From positions 1 to 64,000 of the forward strand of contig MKWM01000019.1 of the NCBI GenBank assembly GCA_001899765.1: 64,000 nt of DNA. The letters are read 5' to 3'. The stretch's first letter is position 1. Every line of letters begins with the position of its first letter. Below the pieces are notes generated by a model. The model saw nothing but the letters and a program-made list of their open reading frames with translations. It did not search any database and was not told where the DNA came from. Position numbers and translations under genes: made by a program. Origin of the DNA: Thiobacillus sp. 63-78 (lineage in GTDB: Bacteria; Pseudomonadota; Gammaproteobacteria; Burkholderiales; Thiobacillaceae). This document shows, piece by piece, positions 55,844-64,000 of this stretch.

Positions 55844-56296
55844 CTAAATATCTACCTCGATGGTCATGTCCTGCCACGGTTCGTGGGCAGCCCGGTACAG
55901 ATCAAACAGCGCCCACGGCACGATAATCGTCACCGCCAGCCCCATCACCAGCATCAATCCCTTCCAGCCATCGAACAGATCGTAAAGCGGCGCGCCAAAC
56001 ACCATCAGACTGCCCATCACGCCGTAATAGCGGTAACCTGCCCATTTGTTGTAATACGCCGTACGCGGATTGGGATGATGCGCGATGCTGGCATAGACGA
56101 AAATCGATGCGCCCAGCCAGATCATGATCGGCGGCATCGACAGCACGAGCGGCAGGAATCCGATTTTCTGGCTGGCAAGCAGCTTGCCCAGCAAAAGCGT
56201 CGTCATGGAAATCAGCAGCACGACGACCGTAATGAGATTGAACAGCTGCGCAGCGAAGCGGGAAGACGAAGCCGAAATGACGCGTTTGACTTTCAT
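55844..56296 (-). CDS. Unknown four-TM membrane protein heading the biotin operon
   Basis: The 150-residue protein starts [20 protein letters not shown]. It has about four TM helices (near 17-40, 50-70, 95-112, 118-135), a positively charged N-terminus and an acidic tail ([12 protein letters not shown]). I do not recognise its family. It ends 8 bp before bioB on the same strand, so it is cotranscribed with bioBFHCD. A role in biotin-precursor transport would be speculative. A -35/-10 pair lies right at its start codon. Confidence 0.7.
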   Translation of the reverse strand: MKVKRVISASSSRFAAQLFNLITVVVLLISMTTLLLGKLLASQKIGFLPLVLSMPPIMIWLGASIFVYASIAHHPNPRTAYYNKWAGYRYYGVMGSLMVFGAPLYDLFDGWKGLMLVMGLAVTIIVPWALFDLYRAAHEPWQDMTIEVDI

Positions 56297-56303
56297 GGCC
56301 GCA

Positions 56304-56332
56304 ATTTTCGGGGTGCGCCCAGCCCCTGTCAA
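56304..56332 (-). promoter_or_regulatory. Candidate promoter of the biotin operon
   Basis: TTGACA (56327-56332) and GAAAAT (56304-56309), separated by 17 bp, on the minus strand. The expected start site is at about 56297, just 1-2 nt before the ATG at 56296, so the transcript could be leaderless. The spacer GGGG-CTGGGCGCA-CCCC is itself symmetric at its ends. Confidence 0.5.
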
Positions 56333-56350
56333 ATCTTGTTGCTTCAAAAA

Positions 56351-57043
56351 TTGAACATCAGATCAATTATTAATCAGATCCTCCCGCGAAGCTGCCTCCT
56401 GTGCGGGAGCGCGACGCGTGCCGGGCAGTTCTGCCCCGCCTGCCTGGCCGACCTGCCCTGGCACACCCCCTCGCAATGTCCACAATGCGCCACCCCCGTG
56501 CCATCGGGACAGACCTGCGGGGGCTGCCTCAAGCACCCGCCCGCGTTTGATCGTACGTTTGCCGCACTGGCCTATGCCTTTCCGCTCGACCGCTTGATTC
56601 CACACCTGAAATATCATGGCCAGCTCGCCATCGCGCCGGCGCTGGGCGAGTGTCTGGCGCGGGCCGTTGCAGCCGCGCCGATGCCCGACTGCATGATTGC
56701 CATGCCCCTTCACCCACAACGCATCCGTGAACGCGGCTTCAACCATGCCACCGAAATCGCCCGCGACGTGGCCACCCGGCTGGGACTTCCGCTCGATACC
56801 CGCAGTTGCCAGCGCATCCGCGACACGCCGCCGCAAACAGGGCTGAAGCACCTGGCGCGACGCCGCAACCTGCGTGGGGCCTTCACCTGTGGTGGCGATG
56901 TTCAAGGGCTGCATATCGCGCTGGTCGACGATGTCATGACAACCGGCAGCAGTCTCGACGAGCTGGCCGCCACGCTGAAGCGGGCGGGCGCACGCGAGGT
57001 CACGTGCTGGGTGGCGGCGCGGGCGCTGCCGCCGGGCGACTGA
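56351..57043 (+). CDS. comF: ComF-family phosphoribosyltransferase-like protein
   Basis: The roughly 230-residue protein has an N-terminal zinc-ribbon-like set of Cys (CLLCG, FCPACLAD, CPQCA, CGGCLKHP) and a C-terminal PRTase domain with the PRPP motif IALVDDVMTTGSSLDE. ComF homologues act in DNA uptake and repair. No ATG is available near the N-terminus; TTG at 56351 is the best candidate but has no clear SD, and TTGs at 56336 and 56339 are alternatives. Divergent from the biotin operon. Confidence 0.88.
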   Translation: MNIRSIINQILPRSCLLCGSATRAGQFCPACLADLPWHTPSQCPQCATPVPSGQTCGGCLKHPPAFDRTFAALAYAFPLDRLIPHLKYHGQLAIAPALGECLARAVAAAPMPDCMIAMPLHPQRIRERGFNHATEIARDVATRLGLPLDTRSCQRIRDTPPQTGLKHLARRRNLRGAFTCGGDVQGLHIALVDDVMTTGSSLDELAATLKRAGAREVTCWVAARALPPGD

Positions 57044-57111
57044 TTTCACCCGCCTGCCGCGGCGAATCGCAGACGTATTTTCCGGGGAAATGAAGTCCCG
57101 GCGGGAGAAAA

Positions 57112-58239
57112 TCAGTCGATCTCTTCCACTGCAAAAATACGCCGGTGCTCCCGCATGGCGTAACGATCGGTCATTCCCGCGATGTAATCGGCCACTGCGC
57201 GCGCCCCTTCGAGCGATTCGCGCGCCTGGTGTTCCGAAGGAAGCAGGCGCGCATCGCCGGTGAACGCGGTATAAAGATCGCCGATGATGCGTCCCGCCTT
57301 GGTACTCATGCGCGCCACCTTGTAATGACGATACAGGTGGTGCAGCAGGAAGCGCTTGAGTTCACGGTGCTCGTCGAGCAGCGCGGGGCTGAACGCCGCC
57401 AGCGGCGGCGCTTCCCGCACGTCGGCCAGGGTCTGCACGGCGTGGTGCTCGACATGCATGCGCGTGGTGTTCACCAGGTCGAGAATCAGCGTGTTGATGA
57501 TGCGGCGCACGGTTTCGGTCACCACACGCCGTCCCGTCAGGGCCGGATATTTCTCGCGCACCTCCGCCAGATGGCGGGCGAAAATCCGGACCTCGCTCAA
57601 CTGTTCCAGCGTGATCAGTCCGGAGCGCAGGCCGTCGTCGACATCGTGGTTGTTGTAGGCGATCTCGTCCGCCAGATTGGCGATCTGCGCTTCGAGCGAA
57701 GGCTGCTGCTTGCTGAGAAAACGCTCGCCGACCATGCCGAGCTTCTCGGCATTGGCAAGCGAGCAGTGCTTGAGGATGCCTTCGCGCGTCTCGAACGTGA
57801 GATTCAGGCCGTCGAACTCCGCATAGCGCTCCTCCAGCAGATCGACCACGCGCAACGATTGCAGATTATGTTCGAAGCCGCCGTGTTCGCGCATGCAGGC
57901 GTTCAATGCGTCCTGGCCGGCATGGCCGAAGGGGGTATGGCCGAGATCATGCGCGAGCGACACCGCCTCCACCAGGTCTTCGTTCAGCCCCAGCAGGCGG
58001 GCGGTCGTGCGGCCAATCTGCGCCACCTCGATGCTGTGGGTCAGGCGGGTGCGGAACAGGTCGCCCTCGTGGTTGACGAACACCTGGGTCTTGTACTCCA
58101 GCCGCCGGAACGCGGTGGAATGGATGATGCGGTCGCGGTCGCGCTGAAATTCGGAACGCGGCGCCGCGAGGGGTTCCGCATGCTGCCGCCCGCGGGTTTG
58201 ACTGGAATGCGCGGCGTAGGGGGCTAACGGTTCCATCAA
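57112..58239 (-). CDS. dGTPase-like HD-domain triphosphohydrolase
   Basis: The 375-residue protein has the HD-type metal site: [26 protein letters not shown] and [16 protein letters not shown]. It belongs to the dGTPase family that hydrolyses dNTPs to nucleosides and triphosphate. MMEP at the start allows ATG at 58239 or 58236. The stop of the upstream aroB is 7 bp away, the usual aroB-dgt order. Confidence 0.93.
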   Translation of the reverse strand: MMEPLAPYAAHSSQTRGRQHAEPLAAPRSEFQRDRDRIIHSTAFRRLEYKTQVFVNHEGDLFRTRLTHSIEVAQIGRTTARLLGLNEDLVEAVSLAHDLGHTPFGHAGQDALNACMREHGGFEHNLQSLRVVDLLEERYAEFDGLNLTFETREGILKHCSLANAEKLGMVGERFLSKQQPSLEAQIANLADEIAYNNHDVDDGLRSGLITLEQLSEVRIFARHLAEVREKYPALTGRRVVTETVRRIINTLILDLVNTTRMHVEHHAVQTLADVREAPPLAAFSPALLDEHRELKRFLLHHLYRHYKVARMSTKAGRIIGDLYTAFTGDARLLPSEHQARESLEGARAVADYIAGMTDRYAMREHRRIFAVEEID

Positions 58240-58246
58240 ATCCCTT

Positions 58247-59326
58247 TCAGTGCGGCGTGGTCAGCACACCGGCCAGCACATCGGTCGGCACGTCGCCGGT
58301 GATCACCGCCTCGCCCAGCTTCTTCAGCAGCACGAAGCGCATCTTGCCGCCCTCGACCTTCTTGTCGTGTCCCATGTATTCGAGATACGTGTCGACGCCG
58401 AGATCGGGCGCCGCGTCGGGCAGCCCGGCGGCATGGATCAAGGCACGCGTTCGCGCCACGTCCGCTTCGCTGATCCAGCCCAGCCGTTGCGAGGTCTGCG
58501 CCGCCAACACCATGCCCGCCGCCACCGCCTCGCCGTGCAGCCAGACGCCGTAGCCCATGCCGGTCTCGATGGCGTGGCCGAAGGTGTGACCGAGGTTGAG
58601 GATCGCGCGGATGCCGCCCTCGCGTTCGTCCTGACCCACCACCTGCGCCTTGATCTCGCAGGAACGGTAAATCGCATGGCTGATCGCTGCCGGGTCGAGC
58701 GCGCGCAGCTTGTCCATGTTGACCTCCAGCCAGGCGAGGAAATCGGCGTCCCGGATCAGCCCGTATTTGATGACCTCGGCCAGCCCCGCCGACAATTCGC
58801 GCGGCGGCAGCGTCTTCAGCGTGGCGGTATCGGCCAGCACGATTTTCGGCTGGTAGAACGCGCCGATCATGTTCTTGCCGAGCGGATGGTTGATCCCGGT
58901 CTTGCCCCCGACCGACGAATCGACCTGCGACAGCAGCGTGGTGGGAATCTGGATGAAGGGCACCCCGCGCTGGTAGCTCGCCGCCGCGAATCCGGTCATG
59001 TCGCCGACCACGCCGCCGCCCAACGCGATCAGCGTGGTCTTGCGCTCGGCGCGCTGGGTCAGCAGCGCATCGAAAATCAGGTTCAGCGTTTCCCAGTTCT
59101 TGCAGGCCTCGCCGTCCGGCAGCACCACCTGCGCCACCGCCACGCCGGCGGCTTCCAGCGCTGCCTTCAACGGCGCCAGATACAGCGGCGCCACCGTCGT
59201 ATTGGTCACCACCATCACGCGCTTCTGCGGCAAGTGTGGCAGGATCAGTTCGGGTTGGGCCAACAGCCCCGAGCCAATGTGGATGGGGTAGGAGCGGTCG
59301 CCGAGATCGACGTTGAGAACTTGCAT
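58247..59326 (-). CDS. aroB: 3-dehydroquinate synthase
   Basis: The 359-residue NAD-dependent enzyme makes 3-dehydroquinate in the shikimate pathway. [39 protein letters not shown] and the metal-ligand region [13 protein letters not shown] are present. The start [15 protein letters not shown] at 59326 matches the family. The usual upstream aroK is not in this position; a polysaccharide cluster diverges instead. Confidence 0.97.
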   Translation of the reverse strand: MQVLNVDLGDRSYPIHIGSGLLAQPELILPHLPQKRVMVVTNTTVAPLYLAPLKAALEAAGVAVAQVVLPDGEACKNWETLNLIFDALLTQRAERKTTLIALGGGVVGDMTGFAAASYQRGVPFIQIPTTLLSQVDSSVGGKTGINHPLGKNMIGAFYQPKIVLADTATLKTLPPRELSAGLAEVIKYGLIRDADFLAWLEVNMDKLRALDPAAISHAIYRSCEIKAQVVGQDEREGGIRAILNLGHTFGHAIETGMGYGVWLHGEAVAAGMVLAAQTSQRLGWISEADVARTRALIHAAGLPDAAPDLGVDTYLEYMGHDKKVEGGKMRFVLLKKLGEAVITGDVPTDVLAGVLTTPH

Positions 59327-59504
59327 GCGTGAAGCGTGGCAAATGGGATGAAGAGGCATTGTAACAATGCCCATGGGTCCGGTGCGTCGGGCCCTTCACG
59401 CATCGCCCGGGCAAGCCTTCATGGGGATGAGCGGAATGCACGTTATGATTTCATCTCCTGCGTCGAAATTCACACGCCCGGTACGAGCAAGACACGTCAT
59501 CACG

Positions 59505-60611
59505 ATGCCCGACAGAATCCTACTGGTTTCACCCGCTTCGCCGCTGAACCCCCGCTCGGGCGCGCAGCAACGTACCGCGTTATTGCATGCCGCGCTGCAA
59601 ACCCTCGGAGAAGTCGACCTGTTGCTGCTCGAGCCGACCACGTGCGCCAGCCGTCTCGCATCGGCCAAACCCGGCATTCTCGCCCACGGACTCTGGCATC
59701 AGCATTTTTTTGGCCGCGGCAAGTTCAAGCCTGACGCCGCGCTGAACCAGGCACTCAAAACAGGCGGGCTCGATCCTGGCAGCTATTCGCTGATCGTCAG
59801 CCGCTACCTCACCCCTGCCTGCAAGCTGCATATCCCGCCCGGAACGCGCACCATCGTCGATCTCGACGACTGGGGATACCACTACCCGCCCGGCGCCCTG
59901 GCACTGGCCGCCCGCCTGAAATCGGGCTATGCCGCATGGCTGGCGCGGCGTCAGCTCAAACGGTTCGATGCCTTTTTTTTCGTCAGCCGGCGCGACCAGG
60001 CGCCGTACCCCGGGCTGTCATCGGTCGTCCTCCCCAATATTCCCTTCGATCCCCCTGCGGAACCCTTTCCACAGTCGGACAGCGCCACGCTGCTGTTCGT
60101 CGGCTCACTCTGGTATGCCCCCAATCGCGAAGGCATCGACCGTTTTCTCGCCCGTTGCTGGCCCGCCATCAAAGCGGCCCGGCCCGATGCCCGGCTGCTT
60201 CTTGCGGGCGCCGCCCCGCCGCCCGTCCGGCAGGCCTGGGAGCGCCACCCGGATGTCTCGGCGCCGGGCTTTGTGAACGACCTCGACGAAACCTATCGAC
60301 AGGCCGCCTTGACGATCGCCCCGATTTATTCCGGCGGCGGCACCAATATCAAGATTCTGGAATCCCTGGCGTACGGCCGCGCCTGCATCACGACCCCGCA
60401 TTGTGCCGACGCATTTCAAGCCGATCTGGCGACAACAGGCCTGGGGGTCGCCAGCCATGACGCCCGTTTTTCAGAATTGTGCATCGCCTGGCTGGGCGAC
60501 ATGGATCAGCGCCGCCTCCAGGCAGAAAAATCCCGAAGCCTGCTCGAGACGCATTACTCGCGCGCCCTGTTCATCGAACGCGTCACGCAGCTTGTTCGCC
60601 CCCATGCCTGA
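59505..60611 (+). CDS. GT4-type glycosyltransferase
   Basis: The 368-residue GT-B protein starts MPDRILLVSPASPLNPRSGA. It contains an acceptor N-domain and a donor-binding C-domain with LLFVGSLWYAPNREGIDRFL and IYSGGGTNIKILESLAYGRA (EX7E-like signature). It begins a cluster of polysaccharide genes (methyltransferase, flippase, deacetylase, GT2) on the plus strand. The sugar donor is unknown. The start at 59505 is the first giving a family-like N-terminus. Confidence 0.88.
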   Translation: MPDRILLVSPASPLNPRSGAQQRTALLHAALQTLGEVDLLLLEPTTCASRLASAKPGILAHGLWHQHFFGRGKFKPDAALNQALKTGGLDPGSYSLIVSRYLTPACKLHIPPGTRTIVDLDDWGYHYPPGALALAARLKSGYAAWLARRQLKRFDAFFFVSRRDQAPYPGLSSVVLPNIPFDPPAEPFPQSDSATLLFVGSLWYAPNREGIDRFLARCWPAIKAARPDARLLLAGAAPPPVRQAWERHPDVSAPGFVNDLDETYRQAALTIAPIYSGGGTNIKILESLAYGRACITTPHCADAFQADLATTGLGVASHDARFSELCIAWLGDMDQRRLQAEKSRSLLETHYSRALFIERVTQLVRPHA

Positions 60612-60716
60612 GCATGCCTGCAAGCCGCCCGGAACAGGATTCGTCGCATGCCTGGAAGGTCTGAATGTCCGGGAATCGCGGGCAAGCGTCACGAATCGAG
60701 GACATCGGTCATCCCA

Positions 60717-61523
60717 ATGAACTGCCATCTTTGCAACGCTCCCACCCGAGCGCATTTCACCGCGACAGTCCTGCGCAAATACGAGGCCGTCTATCACTAC
60801 TGCGAGGCCTGCGACCATCTGTTCGTCAATGAGCCCGCATGGCTGGAAGAAGCCTACTCCGAAGCCCTCGCCACGGAAGACACGGATGTGGCGACCCGCA
60901 ATGTCTTCACCGCGCTCCGGCTCGCGGCCATCGACTACCTGGCCCTGGGCGAGCGCGGGGAAGGGACCTATACGGATGTGGCGGGGGGATACGGCCTGCT
61001 GACCCGCCTGATGCGCGACCTGGGGTTCAATTACTTCTGGTCCGACCAGTATGCAGAAAACCTCTTCGCCCGCGGCTTCGAGTACGACGCCGCGCAAGGC
61101 GCCTGTCAGGCCGTCAGCGCCATCGAAGTCCTGGAACACACCCTCAATCCGCTCGATTTCATCGAACACACCCTCGCCGGCCATCAGTCCGACACGCTGA
61201 TTTTCACGACCGAGGTTTTTGCCGACAATACCCCCCCTTTAGCGGACGACTGGGGCTACTACGCGTTCGATACCGGCCAGCACATTGCGTTTTTTTCCCG
61301 TCAGGGGCTGACGCGTCTGGCCAGACGGCTCGGCATGACGTATTACCCACTGGGGCGCCTGCACGTCTTTTCGAGGAAGAGCCTGCCGCGATGGAAACTC
61401 AAACTGGCCAGCCACAAACTGCTGGTCATCCCCCTCGCACTGATTGCCGCCTCGCGACTGGGTTCCAGACGAGGCAGGGATCGGACGATAATACGCCACC
61501 GCACGAACAAGACCATGGCATGA
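60717..61523 (+). CDS. Class I SAM methyltransferase with N-terminal zinc-ribbon
   Basis: The 268-residue protein starts with a CxxC...CxxC ribbon (MNCHLCNAPT; YHYCEACDHLF), followed by a Methyltransf_23-like fold with SAM motif TDVAGGYGLLTRLM and AVSAIEVLEHTLNPLDFIEH. Enzymes of this kind often modify sugars or act in surface-polysaccharide clusters. The gene is 105 bp after the GT4 gene. Substrate unknown. Confidence 0.82.
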   Translation: MNCHLCNAPTRAHFTATVLRKYEAVYHYCEACDHLFVNEPAWLEEAYSEALATEDTDVATRNVFTALRLAAIDYLALGERGEGTYTDVAGGYGLLTRLMRDLGFNYFWSDQYAENLFARGFEYDAAQGACQAVSAIEVLEHTLNPLDFIEHTLAGHQSDTLIFTTEVFADNTPPLADDWGYYAFDTGQHIAFFSRQGLTRLARRLGMTYYPLGRLHVFSRKSLPRWKLKLASHKLLVIPLALIAASRLGSRRGRDRTIIRHRTNKTMA

Positions 61524-61579
61524 AATCTGCTTTTTAATCCCCCCATGTTTTCCTCTGTCTCCGTCCCACGCAAAGAAAA

Positions 61580-63046
61580 ATGAGCCTGGGCCATTCGATC
61601 CGCCATGGCGCCAAATGGGTGTTCATCGGCAACACCGGCAGCCAGGTCGTCAACTTCGCGCTGGGGCTGATCCTTGCGCGCCTCCTGGTGCCGGCCGAGT
61701 TCGGCATGGTGGCGACCGTCCAGATCTTCACCAGCCTCGCCGGTTTCGTTGCCGGCGGCGGGATGGGGCAGGCCATCGTGCGCGCCAAGGACGCCGGCAA
61801 ACGCGACTACGACCTGCTGTTCACGCTGCAATTCCTCATCGGGCTGCTCATCGTCAGTTTCTTTTTTGCCATCGCCCCCTGGTTCGGACGCTGGTACGCC
61901 AATCCCCTGTATGCCGATCTGCTGCGCGTGGCGGCGCTATCTTTCGTGGTGCGTCCGTTTTTCAACGTGCCCAGCAACATGCTGTACCGGGAAATGCGCT
62001 TCAAGGCGAAGACCGTGGTACAGCTGACCAACCTGGCCATTTACAACACGATCGCCCTGAGTCTGGCTTACCTGGGGCACGGTCCGTGGAGCCTGATTCT
62101 CGCCGGCCTGTTCAGTTCGATGGCGGGCGCCCTGCAGTTTGCCTGGCATGCGCGCTGGCGCCCCGGTATCTGCTTCGACTTCGGACGCGCGGGCGAATTG
62201 ATGCGCTACGGACTGCTGGCTTCCACCAACGACATCGTGTGTTACATACGTGCCCAGCTGCCCACTTTCATCCTGTCGCGCAGTCTCGGACCCGCCGGCG
62301 TGGGGCTGTACAACAAGGCCGAGAGCCTCGCCGCGCGGCCGCATGGCTTCATCACGGGATCGGTGTATGACGTCCTGTTCCGTGCGCTGGCCAAGGAACA
62401 GGACAACCTCGACAAATCCCGCTACCTGTTTTTCCGCAGCCTCACGCTGGTCGCCGTCTACGGGCTGCCGTTCTATGTCGGTTTCCTGTGGCTGGCCCGG
62501 CCGTTGATGGTGACGCTGTTCGGCGATCGCTGGGCCGATTCGGCTGCTCCCCTGATGATCCTCAGCCTGGCCGCTCCGTTGATGATGATCGAGAATCTGT
62601 CGGGCGCCGTGCTGGCCGCCCGCAGCTGGCTGGGCCGGGAACTGGTCGCGCAGATCGTCATGATCGGGGTCGCCACGATCGCCATTCTGGCCGGTCTGCC
62701 TTACGGGATGACCGGCGTGGCGACCGGCATGGTCGCCGCCCTGTTCTATCTCACCCTGCACATGTTCTGGCTCGCCAAGCGCTCGCTCGACGCCCGCTGG
62801 AGCGATCTCGTACGCGCCTTCATCCCGGCCGCGCTGCTCAACGCCATCCTGTTTGCGACCCTGTGGCTCGCCGACCGCGTCATGCCGCCCGCCATCCACT
62901 CGATCGACGCACTCTATGTGCTGTCAATGGGCGCCGCGGGCGGGCTGGTGTATGCGATCTGCTTCCTGTACCTGCCCATCCCGGCCCTGACGTCGGAAAC
63001 CGCCCGCTGGAAAATCCGGCTCAAACTCGCCAAAGCGCCCGCATGA
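61580..63046 (+). CDS. Polysaccharide flippase (Wzx/PST family)
   Basis: The 488-residue protein has about 14 TM helices and the oligosaccharide-flippase start SIRHGAKWVFIGNTGSQVVN with LARLLVPAEFGMVA. It should move lipid-linked oligosaccharide or polysaccharide repeat units across the inner membrane. It overlaps the deacetylase gene start by 4 bp. Confidence 0.92.
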   Translation: MSLGHSIRHGAKWVFIGNTGSQVVNFALGLILARLLVPAEFGMVATVQIFTSLAGFVAGGGMGQAIVRAKDAGKRDYDLLFTLQFLIGLLIVSFFFAIAPWFGRWYANPLYADLLRVAALSFVVRPFFNVPSNMLYREMRFKAKTVVQLTNLAIYNTIALSLAYLGHGPWSLILAGLFSSMAGALQFAWHARWRPGICFDFGRAGELMRYGLLASTNDIVCYIRAQLPTFILSRSLGPAGVGLYNKAESLAARPHGFITGSVYDVLFRALAKEQDNLDKSRYLFFRSLTLVAVYGLPFYVGFLWLARPLMVTLFGDRWADSAAPLMILSLAAPLMMIENLSGAVLAARSWLGRELVAQIVMIGVATIAILAGLPYGMTGVATGMVAALFYLTLHMFWLAKRSLDARWSDLVRAFIPAALLNAILFATLWLADRVMPPAIHSIDALYVLSMGAAGGLVYAICFLYLPIPALTSETARWKIRLKLAKAPA

Positions 63047-63855
63047 TCCGCATCGATCCCCTCTCGCGCGCGTTCCATCGGCAGGCCGGCCAGCACGGCC
63101 CCGTCATCCTCATGTATCACGCCGTGACGCCCGGCAAGACGCCCCCCGCCTGGCCGTGGGCCGTATCCATGCAGCAGTTCCGCGAGCAACTCGATTTTCT
63201 GGCCGCCGAAGGCTACCAAACACCGACCATGGCCGAACTGGTCGCCGCGCCCGCGAAGACATGGCGGGGGCGCACGGCCGCGATCACCTTCGACGATGGC
63301 TATGCCGACAATCTCGCCGCCTGCGAAGAACTGCAGAAACGCGGCATGCGGGCCACCTGGTTCATCGTGTCCGGCTCGGTCGGCCAGCCGCCGCGCTGGC
63401 CCGATGACGGGCGCCCGGCCGGCCGTCTGCTGAGCGCCGGGGAATTATGCGAGATGCGGGCGAACGGCATGGAAATCGGTTCCCACACAGTCAGCCACGC
63501 GCGGCTGACCGGACTCGACGACGCGACCCTGATGCAGGAACTGACCCGCTCCAGAATCATGCTGGAAGATCTGCTTGGCGGCCCCGTCGGCAGTTTTGCC
63601 TACCCCTATGGCGACTGGGACGCGCGCTGCGCCGAAGCCGTGCAGCAGGCCGGCTACCGTGCGGCCTGCACCACCCGCACCGGCTGGGCCTTGCGCGACA
63701 ACACCCCTTACCAGTTGCGACGACTGACCGTATTCAATACGGACACCACGAGCAGCCTCGCACGGAAACTTTATTTCGGCAGCCACGACGTGCGCTGGAA
63801 AGACATCGCCCGCTATGCCTGGCGACGATTTCGAAGTACCCGAGTTGGCCAATGA
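63043..63855 (+). CDS. Polysaccharide deacetylase (CE4 / NodB homology)
   Basis: The 270-residue protein has the NodB motifs: ITFDDGYADN (catalytic Asp and metal Asp), IGSHTVSHARL (metal His pair HxxxH) and FAYPYGDWD. It removes N- or O-acetyl groups from a glycan. No clear signal peptide is visible, so a cytoplasmic or membrane-associated step is possible. It overlaps its neighbours by 4 bp each. Confidence 0.93.
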   Translation: MIRIDPLSRAFHRQAGQHGPVILMYHAVTPGKTPPAWPWAVSMQQFREQLDFLAAEGYQTPTMAELVAAPAKTWRGRTAAITFDDGYADNLAACEELQKRGMRATWFIVSGSVGQPPRWPDDGRPAGRLLSAGELCEMRANGMEIGSHTVSHARLTGLDDATLMQELTRSRIMLEDLLGGPVGSFAYPYGDWDARCAEAVQQAGYRAACTTRTGWALRDNTPYQLRRLTVFNTDTTSSLARKLYFGSHDVRWKDIARYAWRRFRSTRVGQ

Positions 63856-64000
63856 CACCCGCCATCTCCATCGTCATGCCCTGCCACAACGCCGCCGCGC
63901 ATTTGCCGGCCAGCGTCGGCAGCGTGCTGGCCCAGACCTTCCCCGACTGGGAACTGATCGCCGTTGACGACGGCTCCAGCGACGCTACCCTGGCGTGGCT
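63852..64000 (+). CDS. GT2 glycosyltransferase, N-terminal part (runs off right edge)
   Basis: The 49 visible residues start MTPAISIVMPCHNAAAHLPA and reach ELIAVDDGSSDATL, the GT-A nucleotide-sugar-binding start of family 2 glycosyltransferases. ATGA overlap with the deacetylase gene shows coupled translation. The rest lies outside the window. Confidence 0.93.
   Translation, partial: MTPAISIVMPCHNAAAHLPASVGSVLAQTFPDWELIAVDDGSSDATLAW

Noticed and set aside
57075-57111. Terminator between comF and dgt
   Set aside because: Only an imperfect CGGGGA/TCCCGG pairing with weak A/T tracts; not clear enough to list as a feature.

Overview
The window is a GC-rich, gene-dense chromosomal segment of a betaproteobacterium. 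Supporting points are the tRNA-Tyr/Gly/Thr-tuf operon, the prs-rplY-pth-ychF and ftsY-ftsE-ftsX-rpoH blocks, a CIRCE element in front of rpoH, DUF2970 and DUF2909 genes inside a heme-copper oxidase cluster, and a bioBFHCD operon. An aerobic, chemolithotroph-like member of Nitrosomonadales (Thiobacillus or Sulfuricella relatives) would fit, but the genus is inference. No rRNA, CRISPR array, intact insertion sequence or prophage is visible.

Layout: 1-632 holds the start of tuf and three tRNAs with a near-consensus promoter. 636-3060 is a decayed type III restriction-modification island: a res fragment with an in-frame stop, an intact class II Fic gene, a mod C-terminal fragment joined to what looks like the start of a second Fic gene, and inverted repeats. 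3081-9890 holds translation and envelope housekeeping genes (ychF, pth, rplY, prs, tRNA-Gln, ispE, lolB, a TPR lipoprotein). 9971-14404 is a four-gene MacAB/TolC-type export operon. 14570-25159 holds mutM, a dynamin-like GTPase, a ferredoxin, coaD, rsmD, two M16 peptidases, ftsYEX and CIRCE-rpoH.

25338-35302 is the most unusual part. A Cys-nucleophile alpha/beta hydrolase, an acyl carrier protein and a ketoacyl synthase run with almost no gaps into a response regulator and sensor kinase, then into a complete HME-RND efflux system. This looks like one eight-gene operon joining acyl-chain chemistry, signalling and efflux.

35432-51318 is a respiratory block. It contains cbb3 oxidase (ccoNOQP, ccoGHS without ccoI, and a 35-residue membrane ORF), an Rrf2 regulator with SCO1, and an aa3/caa3-type oxidase (coxBAC) with its assembly factors (ctaA, ctaB, ctaG, SURF1, a second SCO-like protein and a 32-residue membrane protein).

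51414-56296 is the translationally coupled biotin operon bioBFHCD behind an unknown membrane protein, with comF divergent. 57112-59326 holds a dGTPase-like gene and aroB. From 59505 to the right edge a surface-polysaccharide cluster begins (GT4, methyltransferase, flippase, deacetylase, GT2) and runs off the window.
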